From a virus: 29,111 nt of DNA. The notes under the pieces are model-generated. The model made no database searches. It saw only the letters and a list, made by a program, of their open reading frames with translations, and had not been told where the DNA came from. The DNA lies in IMG/VR virus record IMGVR_UViG_3300048691_000103, positions 1 to 29,111 of that record. One strand, written 5' to 3'. Every line of letters starts with the position of its first letter. Positions within the stretch are counted from its first letter, which is position 1. Both the position numbers and the translations under genes were made by a program. Positions 28,863 through 29,111 of the stretch are shown in pieces.

Positions 28863-29079
28863 GGCGCCATCTCTCATCTCTAACCTTATGTTCACGGCCA
28901 ACCATCGGATCGTCGTAGTCATACTTAGGTTCTAGGGAATTGTCGTTGAGCGTTCCTGTGCGTGCCCAAGGTTCGTGATGTGGGTACCTACTTGGCCAGA
29001 AGCAGTCTAGTGGGTCAGCTTTGGAGGCGGTTGGAGAGGTTGGTGCTTGAGGAGATGTTGGTGCTTGAGGTCCATTCAT
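28858..29079 (-). CDS. Hypothetical proline-rich small protein, 73 aa
   Basis: The N-terminus carries a short tandem repeat (QAPTSPQAPTSPTAS), followed by many aromatic and charged residues (CFWPSRYPHHEPWAR, then DYDDPMVGREHKVRDERWRR). No fold or family is recognised. The ATG at 29079 has no strong RBS in the 32 bases visible. Position before a tail-tube-fold gene suggests a small virion or assembly protein. It could also be the 3' part of an operon continuing off the right edge. Confidence 0.5.
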   Translation of the reverse strand: MNGPQAPTSPQAPTSPTASKADPLDCFWPSRYPHHEPWARTGTLNDNSLEPKYDYDDPMVGREHKVRDERWRR

Positions 29080-29111
29080 ATCTATTCGAGACGCACTTTC
29101 TGTAATATTTC

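Noticed and set aside
1-29111. tRNA genes, CRISPR arrays, insertion sequences, integrase or attachment site
   Set aside because: I looked on both strands and saw no cloverleaf, spaced direct repeats, transposase or recombinase. Weak tRNA-like folds could be missed by eye.

Overview
This window reads as a stretch of a large, strictly lytic, T4-like myovirus genome (class Caudoviricetes). The evidence is a family B DNA polymerase of the T4 gp43 type (1001 aa), a gp61-type primase, a class Ia ribonucleotide reductase with dCMP deaminase, DHFR and a dUTPase/dCTP-deaminase-like enzyme, a gp19/gp54-like tail-tube-fold protein, an Rz/Rz1 spanin pair, and TATAAATA-like octamers shortly upstream of several virion and lysis genes. 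No integrase, repressor, tRNA, rRNA or CRISPR array was seen. The DNA is moderately AT-rich. The host cannot be named from the sequence; gene content and the tail-protein domain resemble T4-like phages known from aquatic proteobacteria and cyanobacteria.

Nearly everything lies on the minus strand, so transcription runs from right to left, in tightly packed chains with ATGA, TAATG or short overlaps. Only two genes are on the plus strand (9037-9369 and 27631-27957).

Layout, left to right: (1) 1-670 holds small early-type genes, one partial at the edge and one apparently frameshifted, with two near-consensus sigma-70 promoters. (2) 680-7837 holds primase, a ClpP-like protease, DHFR, a small ORF with a damaged start, an Acb1-type anti-CBASS phosphodiesterase, a DEDDh exonuclease, a large EDxHD-type homing endonuclease, a dUTPase/dCTP-deaminase-like enzyme and a DpdA-like transglycosylase. 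(3) 7838-10034 holds unrecognised small genes, some with late-promoter-like motifs. (4) 10063-11086 is the spanin lysis cassette. (5) 11132-14137 is DNA polymerase, preceded by a terminator. (6) 14217-20982 is a long coupled array: queD, a 54-aa acidic protein, folE, a 93-aa protein, a P-loop NTPase or kinase, a 76-aa protein, a methyltransferase, two paralogous glycosyltransferase-A-like proteins and four unknown proteins. (7) 21057-23924 holds two paralogous virion (fibre or baseplate-type) proteins with internal repeats and one small partner. (8) 23936-27430 is nrdB fused to glutaredoxin, nrdA and dCMP deaminase. (9) 27631-29079 is one plus-strand late gene, a bidirectional terminator, a tube-fold protein and a small proline-rich protein.

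Together the genes make dNTPs (NrdA/NrdB-Grx, dCMP deaminase, DHFR, dUTPase-like), copy DNA, probably place a 7-deazaguanine base into DNA (FolE, QueD, DpdA-like; QueE and QueC are not in the window), counter host CBASS immunity (Acb1), build the tail and lyse the cell. The most promising unexplained unit is the 14217-20982 array, where deazapurine-precursor genes are linked to a P-loop protein, a methyltransferase and two glycosyltransferase-like paralogues.
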